Assembly (NCBI GenBank): GCA_965223435.1
Contig: CBDCWQ010000009.1
Span: forward strand, 124,001-188,000
Length of the DNA: 64,000 bases
Reading direction: 5' to 3'
Origin: CBDCWQ01 sp965223435
GTDB lineage: Bacteria; Myxococcota; Kuafuiibacteriia; Kuafuiibacteriales; Kuafuiibacteriaceae
This document shows positions 36,909 to 45,335 of this stretch, piece by piece. Numbering within the stretch: position 1 is the first letter of the stretch; every line of letters begins with the position of its first letter. The position numbers and the translations under genes are program-made. A model generated the notes under the pieces. That model saw only the letters and a program-made list of their open reading frames with translations, did not search any database and was not told where the DNA came from.

Positions 36909-38032
36909 CCGACGCGAGAAATCTTACAATCTGGTGCGACAATCACCCTCCGGAGGACGTCCAAAGAGCCCTACTTCGGCTCTCTCGCGCTGAAGACGTG
37001 ATTCGCGTAGCCGCCATGCCCGATGTCCACCTAGCAAAGGACGTTTGTATTGGAACGGCATTGGCCACGCGGCGAACGCTCTACCCAGCAGCGGTGGGCG
37101 GAGATATCGGCTGCGGCATGGCGGCCCTGAGAATAGGGGGCGATGCAAAGCTTCTTAGCGATCGAAAGATTGCGGAGGCGATGTTATGCGGTTTTCAGGA
37201 AGCAGTTCCCGTGCTTCGCCATCGCGTGGACGCTGGCCTACCAAGAGAGTTGTCTGCGGAGTTAAGTGACGAAGTGCTCGAAAAGAAGAAGGTTCGGACC
37301 GGTGGCGTTCAACTTGGAACTCTAGGGCGGGGAAATCATTTCCTGGAGATTCAAGCGGATCACGATGATGATCTCTGGATCATGGTTCATAGCGGTTCGC
37401 GGGGAATAGGGCAGGCTATTCGCGACCACCATATCGATCGTGCGAAGCGTCGCCGAGGAGGACTCTTCGGACTAGATGTCGAGTCTGAGTTTGGCCGGTC
37501 TTATCTGGCTGACGTGGCGTGGGCACTCGAATACGCCGCCGAGAATCGAAGGCGCATAATGATGGCGGCCGTCGGGGTGTTGGAGGAACACTTGGGCGCG
37601 AAGGCCGAATATGACACCTTCTTTTCCTGCCACCACAACCATGTGCGTCACGAGATCGATGACAAAGATGGAGCGCTATGGGTTCACCGGAAAGGGGCAA
37701 TCTCAGCTCGCAATGGTGAGGCAGGTATCATCCCCGGATCTATGGGAAGTGCGAGCTTCCACGTGGAAGGACGCGGATGCCGAGAGGCGTTGTGTTCCAG
37801 TTCCCATGGCGCTGGCCGTACTTTCAGCCGAAGTGCTGCCAGAAACCGAGTGACGGTCGATGATCTCAAGCGTCAAATGAGAGGCATTTGGTTTGATGAC
37901 CGGCTCGCGTATCGACTGCGTGACGAAGCCCCGTCAGTGTATAAGGACATCGGAAAAGTGATGAAGGCGCAACGAGAGCTCACCCGAGTCACTCGACATC
38001 TCCGCCCGGTCCTCGTGTACAAAGGAGCATAA
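36899..38032 (+). CDS. rtcB: RtcB-family RNA ligase
   Basis: RtcB joins 2',3'-cyclic phosphate to 5'-OH ends using GTP and manganese. GTG 36899 gives 377 residues with the full active site: DVH (42-44), Cys 72 in GGDIGCGM, GRGNHF (143-148), His 164 in VHSGSRG, HHN (245-247), HRKGA (263-267), GSMG (280-283) and the guanylylated His 303 in SSSHGAGR. The length is nearer to the short RtcB subfamilies than to the ~480-residue archaeal type. A GGAGGAGG site at about 36884 precedes the start, inside the rbfA-like gene. A 3' fragment is duplicated at 41759-42184. It probably repairs tRNA or rRNA cut by nucleases. Confidence 0.92.
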   Translation: MGVADARNLTIWCDNHPPEDVQRALLRLSRAEDVIRVAAMPDVHLAKDVCIGTALATRRTLYPAAVGGDIGCGMAALRIGGDAKLLSDRKIAEAMLCGFQEAVPVLRHRVDAGLPRELSAELSDEVLEKKKVRTGGVQLGTLGRGNHFLEIQADHDDDLWIMVHSGSRGIGQAIRDHHIDRAKRRRGGLFGLDVESEFGRSYLADVAWALEYAAENRRRIMMAAVGVLEEHLGAKAEYDTFFSCHHNHVRHEIDDKDGALWVHRKGAISARNGEAGIIPGSMGSASFHVEGRGCREALCSSSHGAGRTFSRSAARNRVTVDDLKRQMRGIWFDDRLAYRLRDEAPSVYKDIGKVMKAQRELTRVTRHLRPVLVYKGA

Positions 38033-38085
38033 GGCTGGCGCGACAAGATTTCTCGAGGTTCTCTAGGGGGGCGTCGCTGTTGGCG

Positions 38086-38143
38086 CAGTGGCGTTCCCCG
38101 CTTAGTGTATGGTTCAAGTCTTTTCGAATCCCCTGAAGGGGAT
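38086..38143 (+). promoter_or_regulatory. CAGTGGCGTTCCCCGC motif with hairpin, copy 2
   Basis: Second example of the motif at 18864, followed by the hairpin ATCCCCTGAAGGGGAT. It lies 54 bp after rtcB; its duplicate is at 42238-42295. Confidence 0.4.
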
Positions 38144-38245
38144 CATCTCATGGTACGACAGTGCACTTGGATTCACTCCAGGGTAACTGTTCATTTTGGG
38201 GCGTCTGGTCAGGCCCACTTCATGGTGTAACTTTGGGGTCTGCGC

Positions 38246-38375
38246 TCAATGTGCAGCAGGTGTGGAGTTCTGAAGGTTATTCTCGCGAAGGAAATCTTCG
38301 AGCGCGGTTTGCCAGTTGGCTGGCAAGAGCTGATCGAGCTCCCGGTTCGGCCAAGTGTCGATGTTGGCGATGATG
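38246..38375 (-). pseudogene. IS66 TnpC 3' remnant, copy 1
   Basis: Reading IIANIDTWPNRELDQLLPAN then WQTALEDFLRENN, this is the C-terminal end of an IS66 transposase unrelated to the intact copies. It is cut at 38375 by the transposon; the duplicate at 42398 preserves more. Confidence 0.65.
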
Positions 38376-38516
38376 AGTAGGAGCACCAAAAGTGAGGGGA
38401 AAACGACCTTTTCTGATCACGAAATTTGAGGTCTGGATAAAAAGCCCCCTCAAAGAATTTGACCAAACCCTCTGAGGAGGCCGATCTCCGACGTTGCTAA
38501 ACCAACGGAGGAGATA

Positions 38517-39095
38517 ATGCTGACTCAATGGCGCGGCGATGCCAAATTTTATAATGATCTTTTAAAGTTCGATGAGAAGTTTCTTGAGCTCGGTCAGCAG
38601 AAAGGCTGCCCCCATTGTGGCGGCCGGCTAGATCGAGCGGATTACCCCCGAAAGCCCCGAGGCCTCCCCGAAGAGGTTGAAGAAGCCTATGCCCTACGAT
38701 TGAGTCTCTGCTGCCGAGAGGATGGCTGCCGCCGTCGCCTGACACCTCCGTCTCTCCGATTTTTTGGCCGGAGAGTCTACGCGGGGGCAGTGTTTCTTTT
38801 TATCAGCGCGCTTTTTTCAGACCCGGTGGAATCGATGTCTTCGGCCGCGAAGAAAGTCGAGGTCCCCAAGCGTACGGTGGGGCGTTGGCTTTTATGGTGG
38901 AAAGAAAAATTCAGGGCGACTCTCTTTTGGAGAATCGCCGGTGCACGATTCTTGCCACCGATCCCAACATCCAGTTTTGCCTATTCCTTGGTGGCCCGTT
39001 TTTACGACACCTGTTTTTCGGAAGCGATGAAAAAGACACTCCATTTTATTGCACCGGTGACCACGAAATCGTCACCCAAGATGATGTTCGCTTGA
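38517..39095 (+). CDS. Zinc-ribbon protein of the transposon
   Basis: 192 residues, MLTQWRGDAKFYNDLLKFDE..., with CPHCGGRLDRADYPRK and CCREDGCRRRLTPPS, a four-cysteine ribbon. Similar proteins precede IS481-like transposase plus ExeA ATPase pairs in myxobacterial-type genomes, as I recall; they likely help DNA binding. An alternative frame to 39133 overlaps its 3' half, but the frame chosen is family-like to the end. Eight bases or so upstream, a GGAGGAG site precedes the ATG. Confidence 0.7.
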   Translation: MLTQWRGDAKFYNDLLKFDEKFLELGQQKGCPHCGGRLDRADYPRKPRGLPEEVEEAYALRLSLCCREDGCRRRLTPPSLRFFGRRVYAGAVFLFISALFSDPVESMSSAAKKVEVPKRTVGRWLLWWKEKFRATLFWRIAGARFLPPIPTSSFAYSLVARFYDTCFSEAMKKTLHFIAPVTTKSSPKMMFA

Positions 39096-39204
39096 AGGAG
39101 GCCCATTTCACGCAGAAGATGGCTTTTGCTTAAAAAACAGGGTCTCGCTTAAAGGTCCGTTTCACAGCGCATTAATTTTTTCATGCGCTCGAACGAGAAA
39201 CCTC

Positions 39205-40680
39205 ATGCGAGATTCCACTTCTAAAACCGCCTCTATCCGAGTCCGTTGGGCCCGTTTGCGATTTGCGATCATCGGCCCTCTTTTGGCGGCGCCGCCCAAG
39301 TCGGGTGCGCTCAAAAGCACCCTAAAAGCACTCTCTGAGAAAACGTGGCGTCATCCCGTGACCGGAGACCCAATTCAATTTGGGGTGTCGACCCTCGAGC
39401 GGTGGTTTTATCAGGCGCGCCGCGAAGCCAACGACCCGATCCAGGCATTGGCGCGAAAAATCCACAAAAACGCGGGGCACCCCCCTTCCATCAATGAAGT
39501 CCTCCAAAAAGTGATGCACGACCAATATCGTGACCATCCAACCTGGAGCTACCAGCTTCACTACGACAATTTCCTGGCCCTCGAAAAAAAGGACGCGTCG
39601 CTTGGTGTCCCGTCCTATCCCACGGTCCGCCGATACATGAAGGCTCAAGGCCTTCACAAACGAAAAAGAACAAAAGGCAAAGGACGAAAGGAAAGTGAAG
39701 CGTTTGAAGCGCGCGAAAAGCGCAGCTTCGAAGTCTACTATGTACACGCCCTATGGCACAGTGACTTTCACGAAGCCAAACGCAAAGTGCTGACGTCCGA
39801 AGGCGTCTGGGAAAAACCGGTCCTCTTTGGCATGCTGGATGACCGGTCTCGGCTTTGTTGTCATCTTCAATGGTACACAGCGGAAAATGCGCAATGTTTC
39901 GTCCACGGCTTGTCACAGGCGTTTTTGAAAAGGGGGCTGCCTCGCAAGCTTTTAACAGACAACGGGAAAGCGATGTTGGCCAAGGAAGTCGAAGAGGGAC
40001 TTTCGCGGCTCAGTGTTCTTCACGACACCACGCTACCGTATACCCCTGAACAGAACGCCAAGCAGGAAGTCTTTTGGGCCCAAATCGAGGGTCGACTCAT
40101 GCCGATGCTCGAAAAGAAAAAGGCGCTCACCTTAGCCCTTTTGAATCGCGCCACCCAGGCCTGGGTCGAACTGGAATACAATCGAAAAAAGCATTCAGAA
40201 ATTGGCGAGGCGCCCACCGCGTGCCTCCTTCGAGAGAAAAGTGTGGGCCGTCCGCCCCCTGAATCGGAACATCTAAAACGCGTTTTCCGAATGGAGACCT
40301 TGAGAAAGCAGAGAACATCGGACGGAACCATCTCCGTAGAAGGTAAACGATTCGAGATCCCCACCCCCTACCGTAGCTTGATGCGACCCACGATACGGTA
40401 CGCGCGATGGGATCTATCTCACGTCGCATTGGTCGACCCGCGGACCGGACAATTTCTCACCCACCTCTTGCCGCTGGATAAACAGAAAAATGCAGACCGA
40501 AAACGACGCCTTCTGGGAGCACCCCATTCAGAAGAGCACCGCTCAGTCGAGGTTGAGAACTTGAAGGAAGACTCCGACGGACACATCGCCCCGCATCTCA
40601 AACAACTCATGGAGGATTACGAACGAAGTGGTTTGCCGCCCGCTTACATCCCCCTTTTAGACAAGGAGAACGAAACGTGA
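39205..40680 (+). CDS. DDE (rve) transposase of the transposon
   Basis: 491 residues; N-terminal HTH region (FGVSTLERWFYQARREANDP), then the RNase-H core with the triad in LWHSDFHE (Asp), LLTDNGKAML (Asp) and TPEQNAKQEVFWAQIEGRLM (Glu), then a Mu-type beta-barrel C-terminal domain (RMETLRKQRTSDGTISVEGK). It overlaps the ATPase gene by 4 bp (ATGA-type, GTGA here). It cuts and joins transposon ends, with target choice probably depending on the ATPase. Confidence 0.88.
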   Translation: MRDSTSKTASIRVRWARLRFAIIGPLLAAPPKSGALKSTLKALSEKTWRHPVTGDPIQFGVSTLERWFYQARREANDPIQALARKIHKNAGHPPSINEVLQKVMHDQYRDHPTWSYQLHYDNFLALEKKDASLGVPSYPTVRRYMKAQGLHKRKRTKGKGRKESEAFEAREKRSFEVYYVHALWHSDFHEAKRKVLTSEGVWEKPVLFGMLDDRSRLCCHLQWYTAENAQCFVHGLSQAFLKRGLPRKLLTDNGKAMLAKEVEEGLSRLSVLHDTTLPYTPEQNAKQEVFWAQIEGRLMPMLEKKKALTLALLNRATQAWVELEYNRKKHSEIGEAPTACLLREKSVGRPPPESEHLKRVFRMETLRKQRTSDGTISVEGKRFEIPTPYRSLMRPTIRYARWDLSHVALVDPRTGQFLTHLLPLDKQKNADRKRRLLGAPHSEEHRSVEVENLKEDSDGHIAPHLKQLMEDYERSGLPPAYIPLLDKENET

Positions 40681-41513
40681 ATCAAAAACTCTTATCTCTT
40701 TTTGGGCTTAAATTTTATCCTTTCCGGCCGGATGTGCCCATCGAGGCGCTTTACCCGGCGCCCGACCTGGATGCTTTTTTTCGGCGGATTGAATTTACAC
40801 TCACCGATGGCGGCTTTGCCATGGTCACCAAAGACCCCGGCACCGGAAAGTCTGTCGCCCTCAGGCAACTCAGTCACCGTCTCAAGCAAAGGCGAGATGT
40901 CATGGTTGGAACCGTTGATCATCCCCAAAGCCGGGTGAGCGATTTTTACCGGGAACTCGGCGACCTTTTCGGGGTGCCCTTAAAAAACAACAATCGGTGG
41001 GAAGGCTTCAAGGGCTTACGGGCCAAATGGAGTGAGCACATTGTGGCCTCCCTTCAAAGGCCTGTCTTGATCATTGATGAAGCGCAAGAGGTCCTTTCCG
41101 CCGTCCTCAATGAGCTGCGTATTCTCTCCAGCAAAGAATTTGATTCTCGGTCTCTCCTCTGTGTCGTCTTCGCCGGGGATAGCCGATTCCCCGAAAGGCT
41201 TCGCCATCCGGATTTAAGGCCGCTCGAAAGTCGTATCCGCAGACGACTTTGCCTGGAGTATGCGCCACGAAAGGAATTGTCCGCTTGTTTGGATCACCTC
41301 TTGGATGTTGCGGGGAACCCTGCCCTGATGAGCTCGGAGCTCAAAACCACCCTCGCGGAACACGCGGCAGGAAATTATCGGATCATGATGAATCTCGCCG
41401 ATGAACTTTTGGCCGTTGGCGCTGACCGGGAGCTCACCCAACTCGACGAAAAACTCTTCTTTGAGATATTTCAGCCCCCGCAAGCGAAAAAAGCTGCAAA
41501 GCAAAGGCGATAA
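40677..41513 (+). CDS. ExeA/TniB-like AAA+ ATPase of the transposon
   Basis: 278 residues, MNQKLLSLFGLKFYPFRPDV..., the typical ExeA start. Walker A is degenerate, KDPGTGKSVALRQL; Walker B is VLIIDEAQEV; sensor region CVVFAGDSRFPERL. This class (MuB, TniB, TnsC-like) binds target DNA and activates the transposase. The start overlaps the transposase stop. Confidence 0.88.
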   Translation: MNQKLLSLFGLKFYPFRPDVPIEALYPAPDLDAFFRRIEFTLTDGGFAMVTKDPGTGKSVALRQLSHRLKQRRDVMVGTVDHPQSRVSDFYRELGDLFGVPLKNNNRWEGFKGLRAKWSEHIVASLQRPVLIIDEAQEVLSAVLNELRILSSKEFDSRSLLCVVFAGDSRFPERLRHPDLRPLESRIRRRLCLEYAPRKELSACLDHLLDVAGNPALMSSELKTTLAEHAAGNYRIMMNLADELLAVGADRELTQLDEKLFFEIFQPPQAKKAAKQRR

Positions 41514-41547
41514 ACATCGTCCTGTGTCCGTTTGCCTTTCCTCAAAA

Positions 41548-41647
41548 CTCTGCCTCCCGGCTGGTCCGCCTAAAGCCGTACTTCTCCTAGGGGCTGACCC
41601 CCAACGGATATTTCTGAGATCATCAGCGGGCCAGCCGGGAGGCAGAG
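41548..41647. repeat. 17-bp perfect inverted repeat near transposon right end
   Basis: CTCTGCCTCCCGGCTGG at 41548-41564 and CCAGCCGGGAGGCAGAG at 41631-41647, 66 bp apart. It lies after the ATPase gene, inside the transposon, and could be a protein-binding or structural element. Confidence 0.6.
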
Positions 41648-41758
41648 TCGCCAAGCGCCCTCAGCATCGAAATGGACTCGCGCGTGCATGCGCGCGGCTG
41701 TTGCTGCGGCCCTCAAAATTCGTGATCAGAACACCATCAATTTTCGTGACCGTGCTTA

Positions 41759-42184
41759 GAATATGACACCTTCTTTTCCTGCCACCACAACCATGTGCGT
41801 CACGAGATCGATGACAAAGATGGAGCGCTATGGGTTCACCGGAAAGGGGCAATCTCAGCTCGCAATGGTGAGGCAGGTATCATCCCCGGATCTATGGGAA
41901 GTGCGAGCTTCCACGTGGAAGGACGCGGATGCCGAGAGGCGTTGTGTTCCAGTTCCCATGGCGCTGGCCGTACTTTCAGCCGAAGTGCTGCCAGAAACCG
42001 AGTGACGGTCGATGATCTCAAGCGTCAAATGAAAGGCATTTGGTTTGATGACCGGCTCGCGTATCGACTGCGTGACGAAGCCCCGTCAGTGTATAAGGAC
42101 ATCGGAAAAGTGATGAAGGCGCAACGAGAGCTCACCCGAGTCACTCGACATCTCCGCCCGGTCCTCGTGTACAAAGGAGCATAA
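41759..42184 (+). pseudogene. 3' fragment of rtcB (duplicate)
   Basis: Reads from EYDTFFSCHHNHVRHEIDDK through SSSHGAGRTFSRSAA to the stop, the same as the C-terminal third of rtcB except Arg to Lys in RQMKGIWFDD. It lacks the Cys and DVH metal-binding part, so it cannot be active. Produced by the duplication flanking the transposon. Confidence 0.9.
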
Positions 42185-42237
42185 GGCTGGCGCGACAAGA
42201 TTTCTCGAGGTTCTCTAGGGGGGCGTCGCTGTTGGCG

Positions 42238-42295
42238 CAGTGGCGTTCCCCGCTTAGTGTATGGTTCAAGTCTTTTCGAATCCCCTGAAGGGGAT
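42238..42295 (+). promoter_or_regulatory. CAGTGGCGTTCCCCGC motif with hairpin, duplicated copy
   Basis: This copy of the 38086 motif arises from the 769-bp duplication. Confidence 0.4.
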
Positions 42296-42397
42296 CATCT
42301 CATGGTACGACAGTGCACTTGGATTCACTCCAGGGTAACTGTTCATTTTGGGGCGTCTGGTCAGGCCCACTTCATGGTGTAACTTTGGGGTCTGCGC

Positions 42398-42665
42398 TCA
42401 ATGTGCAGCAGGTGTGGAGTTCTGAAGGTTATTCTCGCGAAGGAAATCTTCGAGCGCGGTTTGCCAGTTGGCTGGCAAGAGCTGATCGAGCTCCCGGTTC
42501 GGCCAAGTGTCGATGTTGGCGATGATGCTAGGAAGGTACTTTCCACAATCGACGCCTGCCGCGTCGGCGGTGGAGACAACCGAAAGGACATCGGCGAATC
42601 GCTCGGCGCCTCCCCGGGAGCCAGCAAAGAGCCAGGACTTTCTTCCGGAAGCAAGCCCAAGCTCA
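42398..42665 (-). pseudogene. IS66 TnpC 3' remnant, copy 2
   Basis: Longer than copy 1; the reading includes GRKSWLFAGSRGGAERFADV, STADAAGVDCGKYLPSIIAN and LDQLLPANWQTALEDFLREN, matching the ALGRKNWLFAGS...GER and ELLP signature of the IS66 TnpC end. No N-terminal part remains. It fixes the original orientation of an old IS66 insertion next to rtcB. Confidence 0.7.
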
Positions 42666-42714
42666 TTCTGCCCATGCCGAATTTAGCGCTCGTATTGCGT
42701 ATCCATGGCATCCG

Positions 42715-43149
42715 TTGTTTGGCAAGAAAGTTGATGTCGCTTATGAAGAGGCGCGCGGAGCAGAACGAGTGTACATCTGTTTCCTATCGAACGATTCTGG
42801 CGCAGCTATACCCGCTTGGATGTCCGATTCGGGGGCATGTAGTCATATGAAGCTCGGGCCGCCCCGGGTGTCCGTTTGCGCGTTGGAGGAACTAAAGAGA
42901 ATCCTCGCAGAAGTAGAGCTCGATCAGTCTTCGACAGTAGGCAAGAGTCGTCTCAAGGAGGACGCCAATGCCGAATCAAGCCCGCAAGCCGAAACTGGTA
43001 GCACAGCTTCGACTGTTTCAGAGCCCGATCCATCTCTCGACTCTAGATCCCAAGTGGCGCACAACAGCGGTCGAGCTCCTGGCTCAACTTTTGCTCAAGG
43101 CGACCGGGTTCAGTCTCGCCGACGAAGGCGAAGAGGGGAAGCGCGATGA
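42715..43149 (+). CDS. Accessory protein of the large serine recombinase cluster
   Basis: The reading ARIAYPWHPLFGKKVDVAYE, then RVYICFLSNDSGAAIPAWMS and LGPPRVSVCALEELKRILAE matches a small family (DUF5372-like, as I recall) placed before large serine recombinases. Family-like residues start before the TTG at 42715, at about 42680, so the start is unsure. The C-terminal Ser/Arg-rich part overlaps the next gene in another frame and may be partly spurious. Confidence 0.6.
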   Translation: MFGKKVDVAYEEARGAERVYICFLSNDSGAAIPAWMSDSGACSHMKLGPPRVSVCALEELKRILAEVELDQSSTVGKSRLKEDANAESSPQAETGSTASTVSEPDPSLDSRSQVAHNSGRAPGSTFAQGDRVQSRRRRRRGEAR

Positions 43150-43159
43150 GGCCTTGTGA
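42968..43159 (+). CDS. Small protein of the serine recombinase cluster
   Basis: 63 residues, MPNQARKPKLVAQLRLFQSP..., with an AAGGAGG site 6 bp before the ATG. A helical segment (TLDPKWRTTAVELLAQLLLK) follows. Short proteins of this type sit between the accessory protein and recombinase in such clusters. The stop overlaps the recombinase start by 14 bp. Confidence 0.6.
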   Translation: MPNQARKPKLVAQLRLFQSPIHLSTLDPKWRTTAVELLAQLLLKATGFSLADEGEEGKRDEAL

Positions 43160-45218
43160 GATTCCTGGTAGTGTCATTCAACGTCGAGCGATTGTATATG
43201 TAAGACAGTCAACCGGTATGCAGGTGACTGAGAACCTTGAAAGCCAGCGCCGGCAGTATGAGCTTTCAGACCTAGCCAAGAGCTATGGCTTCAAAGACGT
43301 TGCTATCATTGATGACGACCTCGGCGTCACGGCGAGTGGCACCGTGGAACGTCCAGGTTTTCGGAGTTTGGTTGGCCAGATCTGCGAAGGTGTAGTCGGT
43401 GCCGTATTCTGTCTTGAGGCCTCGCGTTTGGCTCGCAATGGGCGCGACTGGCATCATCTCGTGGAGTTGTGTGCTCTTGTTGACGCGCGTGTTATTGACA
43501 CCGATGGCATCTACGATCCGAAGATGCCCAATGACCGACTGCTTCTCGGACTCAAGGGTACAATGAGTGAGTTCGAGCTAACGGTATTGAGGCGTCGGCT
43601 TCTGGACGCAGCTCAGGCGAAAGCACAACGTGGTGAGCTACGCATGCCGGTGCCCGTCGGATATCTTTGGCCTAAGGATACCGGCTTGACCATGGATCCC
43701 GATCGGAGAGTGCAGGAATCAATTCGAATCGTTTTTCGACTTTTCGAACGTCATGGCAGTGCTCGACAAGTCTTACTGCACATGCGGAAAGAAGGAATTC
43801 TGTTTCCTCGGCCCGCGGACGCCAAGCAGTTAGTCCGACTCATTTGGAGAGCACCTTGTTACCGAAATATCATTTCCGTATTGCGGAACCCCTTCTACGC
43901 TGGTGCCTACGCGTACGGAAAATCGAAAGTCCAAACAACGATCGTAGACGGTCAAGTCCGAAAAATATACGGAAGAGTACGCTCAAGAGACGAATGGCTC
44001 ATTATTCGTGATCACCATGAAGCCTACGTTTCATGGAAGCGGCATGAAAGAATCCAAGAGAGGCTATCTCAGAATAGTTTTTCAAAGACGGCCGGCGGTG
44101 CAAAGTCGGCACGAGGTGGCCTCGCCCTGATGGCAGGACTTCTTCGATGTCGACGATGTGGCCGAATGCTTCAGATACAATATGGGGGCCGAGGCATCCC
44201 CCAACCACGTTATTGTTGCCGACGCGGTCATACGATGCACGGTCTTGAACCTTGTATCTCCTTTGGTGCACGGCGGCCTGATCTCATCATTTCTTCTGAA
44301 GTCCTTGCCGCCGTCCAGCCACTCGCGATTGTGGCTGAGCGGGATGCGAAGAATCAACTCGACGAACGCCAACGTGCGTACGAACTGGAGCTAGAGCAGG
44401 CTGGCTACGAAGAAAGAGTTGCCGCACGCCGTTATCATTCTGTTGATCCTGATAACCGTCTTGTTGCTTCCGAGTTGGAAGCGCGCTGGAACGTGGCTTT
44501 GGAGAATCTTCGCAAATGCGAGGCCAGACTTGGTCGAGAAAGTCCCAGAGTGCCTTCAGCGCCTGACCGCGATGCGCTTCTTGGACTAGCGAGCGATCTT
44601 TCGTCCGTCTGGAACGCTTCAACAACAGACCAGCGAATGAAGCAACGTCTCATCCGAACGCTCATTGAGGAGATCGTGGTCGACGTAGATGACTCAACAA
44701 GGGAAGTTGTACTTATCATTCATTGGCGGGGTGGGCAGCATTCGGAGGTGCGGGTTCGCAAACCAAAACCGGGTGAACATATGATGCAGAATCCTCCCGA
44801 GGTCGAGGAAACCGTGCGCCAAATGGGAGCCCGCTGGCCCGATGAGCAGATTGCGGCCACCCTCAACCGCATGGGCAAAACAACACCTTATGGGCATACC
44901 TGGAACGCACGGCGTGTCTCACAGTATCGTCGAACCAAAGGCATTGCGGGATACGAGTCTGCAGTCAAAGATGGAAAATGCCTCACCATGTCAGAAGCGG
45001 CCGAGAAACTCGGCGTAACTGCTCACGTCATCCGCAAATTGATCGCCGATGGCGTTCTGCCAGCGAAACAGCATGTCTTTGATGCTCCGTGGCAGATCTA
45101 CGCCACGGATCTCGAAAAACCGATGGTGCGGGACGCGATACATCGCCGACGTCTGCGAAAGGGGCGCCCGTGTCGAAATGATAACGACAATCGAACTCTT
45201 GAGATTCCAGGTATTTGA
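43146..45218 (+). CDS. Large serine recombinase with C-terminal HTH
   Basis: 690 residues. The catalytic domain starts RRAIVYVRQSTGMQVTENLE with Ser 22 as nucleophile, then LEASRLARNGRDWHHLVEL and GTMSEFELTVLRRRLLDAAQ. A recombinase domain with NPFYAGAYAYGKS, a zinc ribbon (LRCRRCGRML ... YCCRRGHTMHGLEPC) and a coiled-coil follow. The end carries two DNA-binding parts: ATLNRMGKTTPYGHTWNARR and a MerR/Xis-like LTMSEAAEKLGVTAHVIRKL. This kind of recombinase moves its own gene cluster as an IS-like unit. It appears intact. Confidence 0.9.
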   Translation: MRPCEIPGSVIQRRAIVYVRQSTGMQVTENLESQRRQYELSDLAKSYGFKDVAIIDDDLGVTASGTVERPGFRSLVGQICEGVVGAVFCLEASRLARNGRDWHHLVELCALVDARVIDTDGIYDPKMPNDRLLLGLKGTMSEFELTVLRRRLLDAAQAKAQRGELRMPVPVGYLWPKDTGLTMDPDRRVQESIRIVFRLFERHGSARQVLLHMRKEGILFPRPADAKQLVRLIWRAPCYRNIISVLRNPFYAGAYAYGKSKVQTTIVDGQVRKIYGRVRSRDEWLIIRDHHEAYVSWKRHERIQERLSQNSFSKTAGGAKSARGGLALMAGLLRCRRCGRMLQIQYGGRGIPQPRYCCRRGHTMHGLEPCISFGARRPDLIISSEVLAAVQPLAIVAERDAKNQLDERQRAYELELEQAGYEERVAARRYHSVDPDNRLVASELEARWNVALENLRKCEARLGRESPRVPSAPDRDALLGLASDLSSVWNASTTDQRMKQRLIRTLIEEIVVDVDDSTREVVLIIHWRGGQHSEVRVRKPKPGEHMMQNPPEVEETVRQMGARWPDEQIAATLNRMGKTTPYGHTWNARRVSQYRRTKGIAGYESAVKDGKCLTMSEAAEKLGVTAHVIRKLIADGVLPAKQHVFDAPWQIYATDLEKPMVRDAIHRRRLRKGRPCRNDNDNRTLEIPGI

Positions 45219-45335
45219 AGAAGGAGTGCACAATGAAACCAAAACCGCAATGCGACGGAGTCGTCGTTCCGCCTCCCCGTTATCAATCTCGAGCCCTCTG
45301 TGCCAACGAACGTGAGACAGTAACCTGTTCCGAAA

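Larger units (their letters stand above)
37607..38375 (+). repeat. 769-bp direct repeat, left copy (rtcB 3' part plus IS66 remnant)
   Basis: Repeated at 41759-42527 with an offset of 4152 bp; one difference seen gives Arg versus Lys in rtcB. The copies flank a 3.4-kb transposon exactly at its ends. Confidence 0.9.
38376..41758 (+). mobile_element. Three-gene DDE/AAA transposon (about 3.4 kb)
   Basis: The unit between the two 769-bp repeats carries a zinc-ribbon protein, a DDE transposase and an ExeA-like AAA ATPase, the TniA/TniB-like layout. Both ends have related repeats pointing inward: left AGCACCAAAAGTGAGGGG and TCTGATCACGAAATTTGAGG; right (inverted) GGTCACGAAAATTGATGG and TCTGATCACGAATTTTGAGG. 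Multiple end repeats are a mark of Tn7/Tn5053-like elements. The right end also has a 17-bp perfect inverted repeat (41548-41564/41631-41647). Confidence 0.75.
41759..42527 (+). repeat. 769-bp direct repeat, right copy
   Basis: Second copy of 37607-38375; begins inside rtcB at GAATATGACACC and ends inside the IS66 remnant at GATGATG. Confidence 0.9.

Noticed and set aside
38764..39133. Frameshift in the transposon zinc-ribbon gene
   Set aside because: Two overlapping frames are open, but the frame ending at 39095 is family-like to its end, so no shift is needed.
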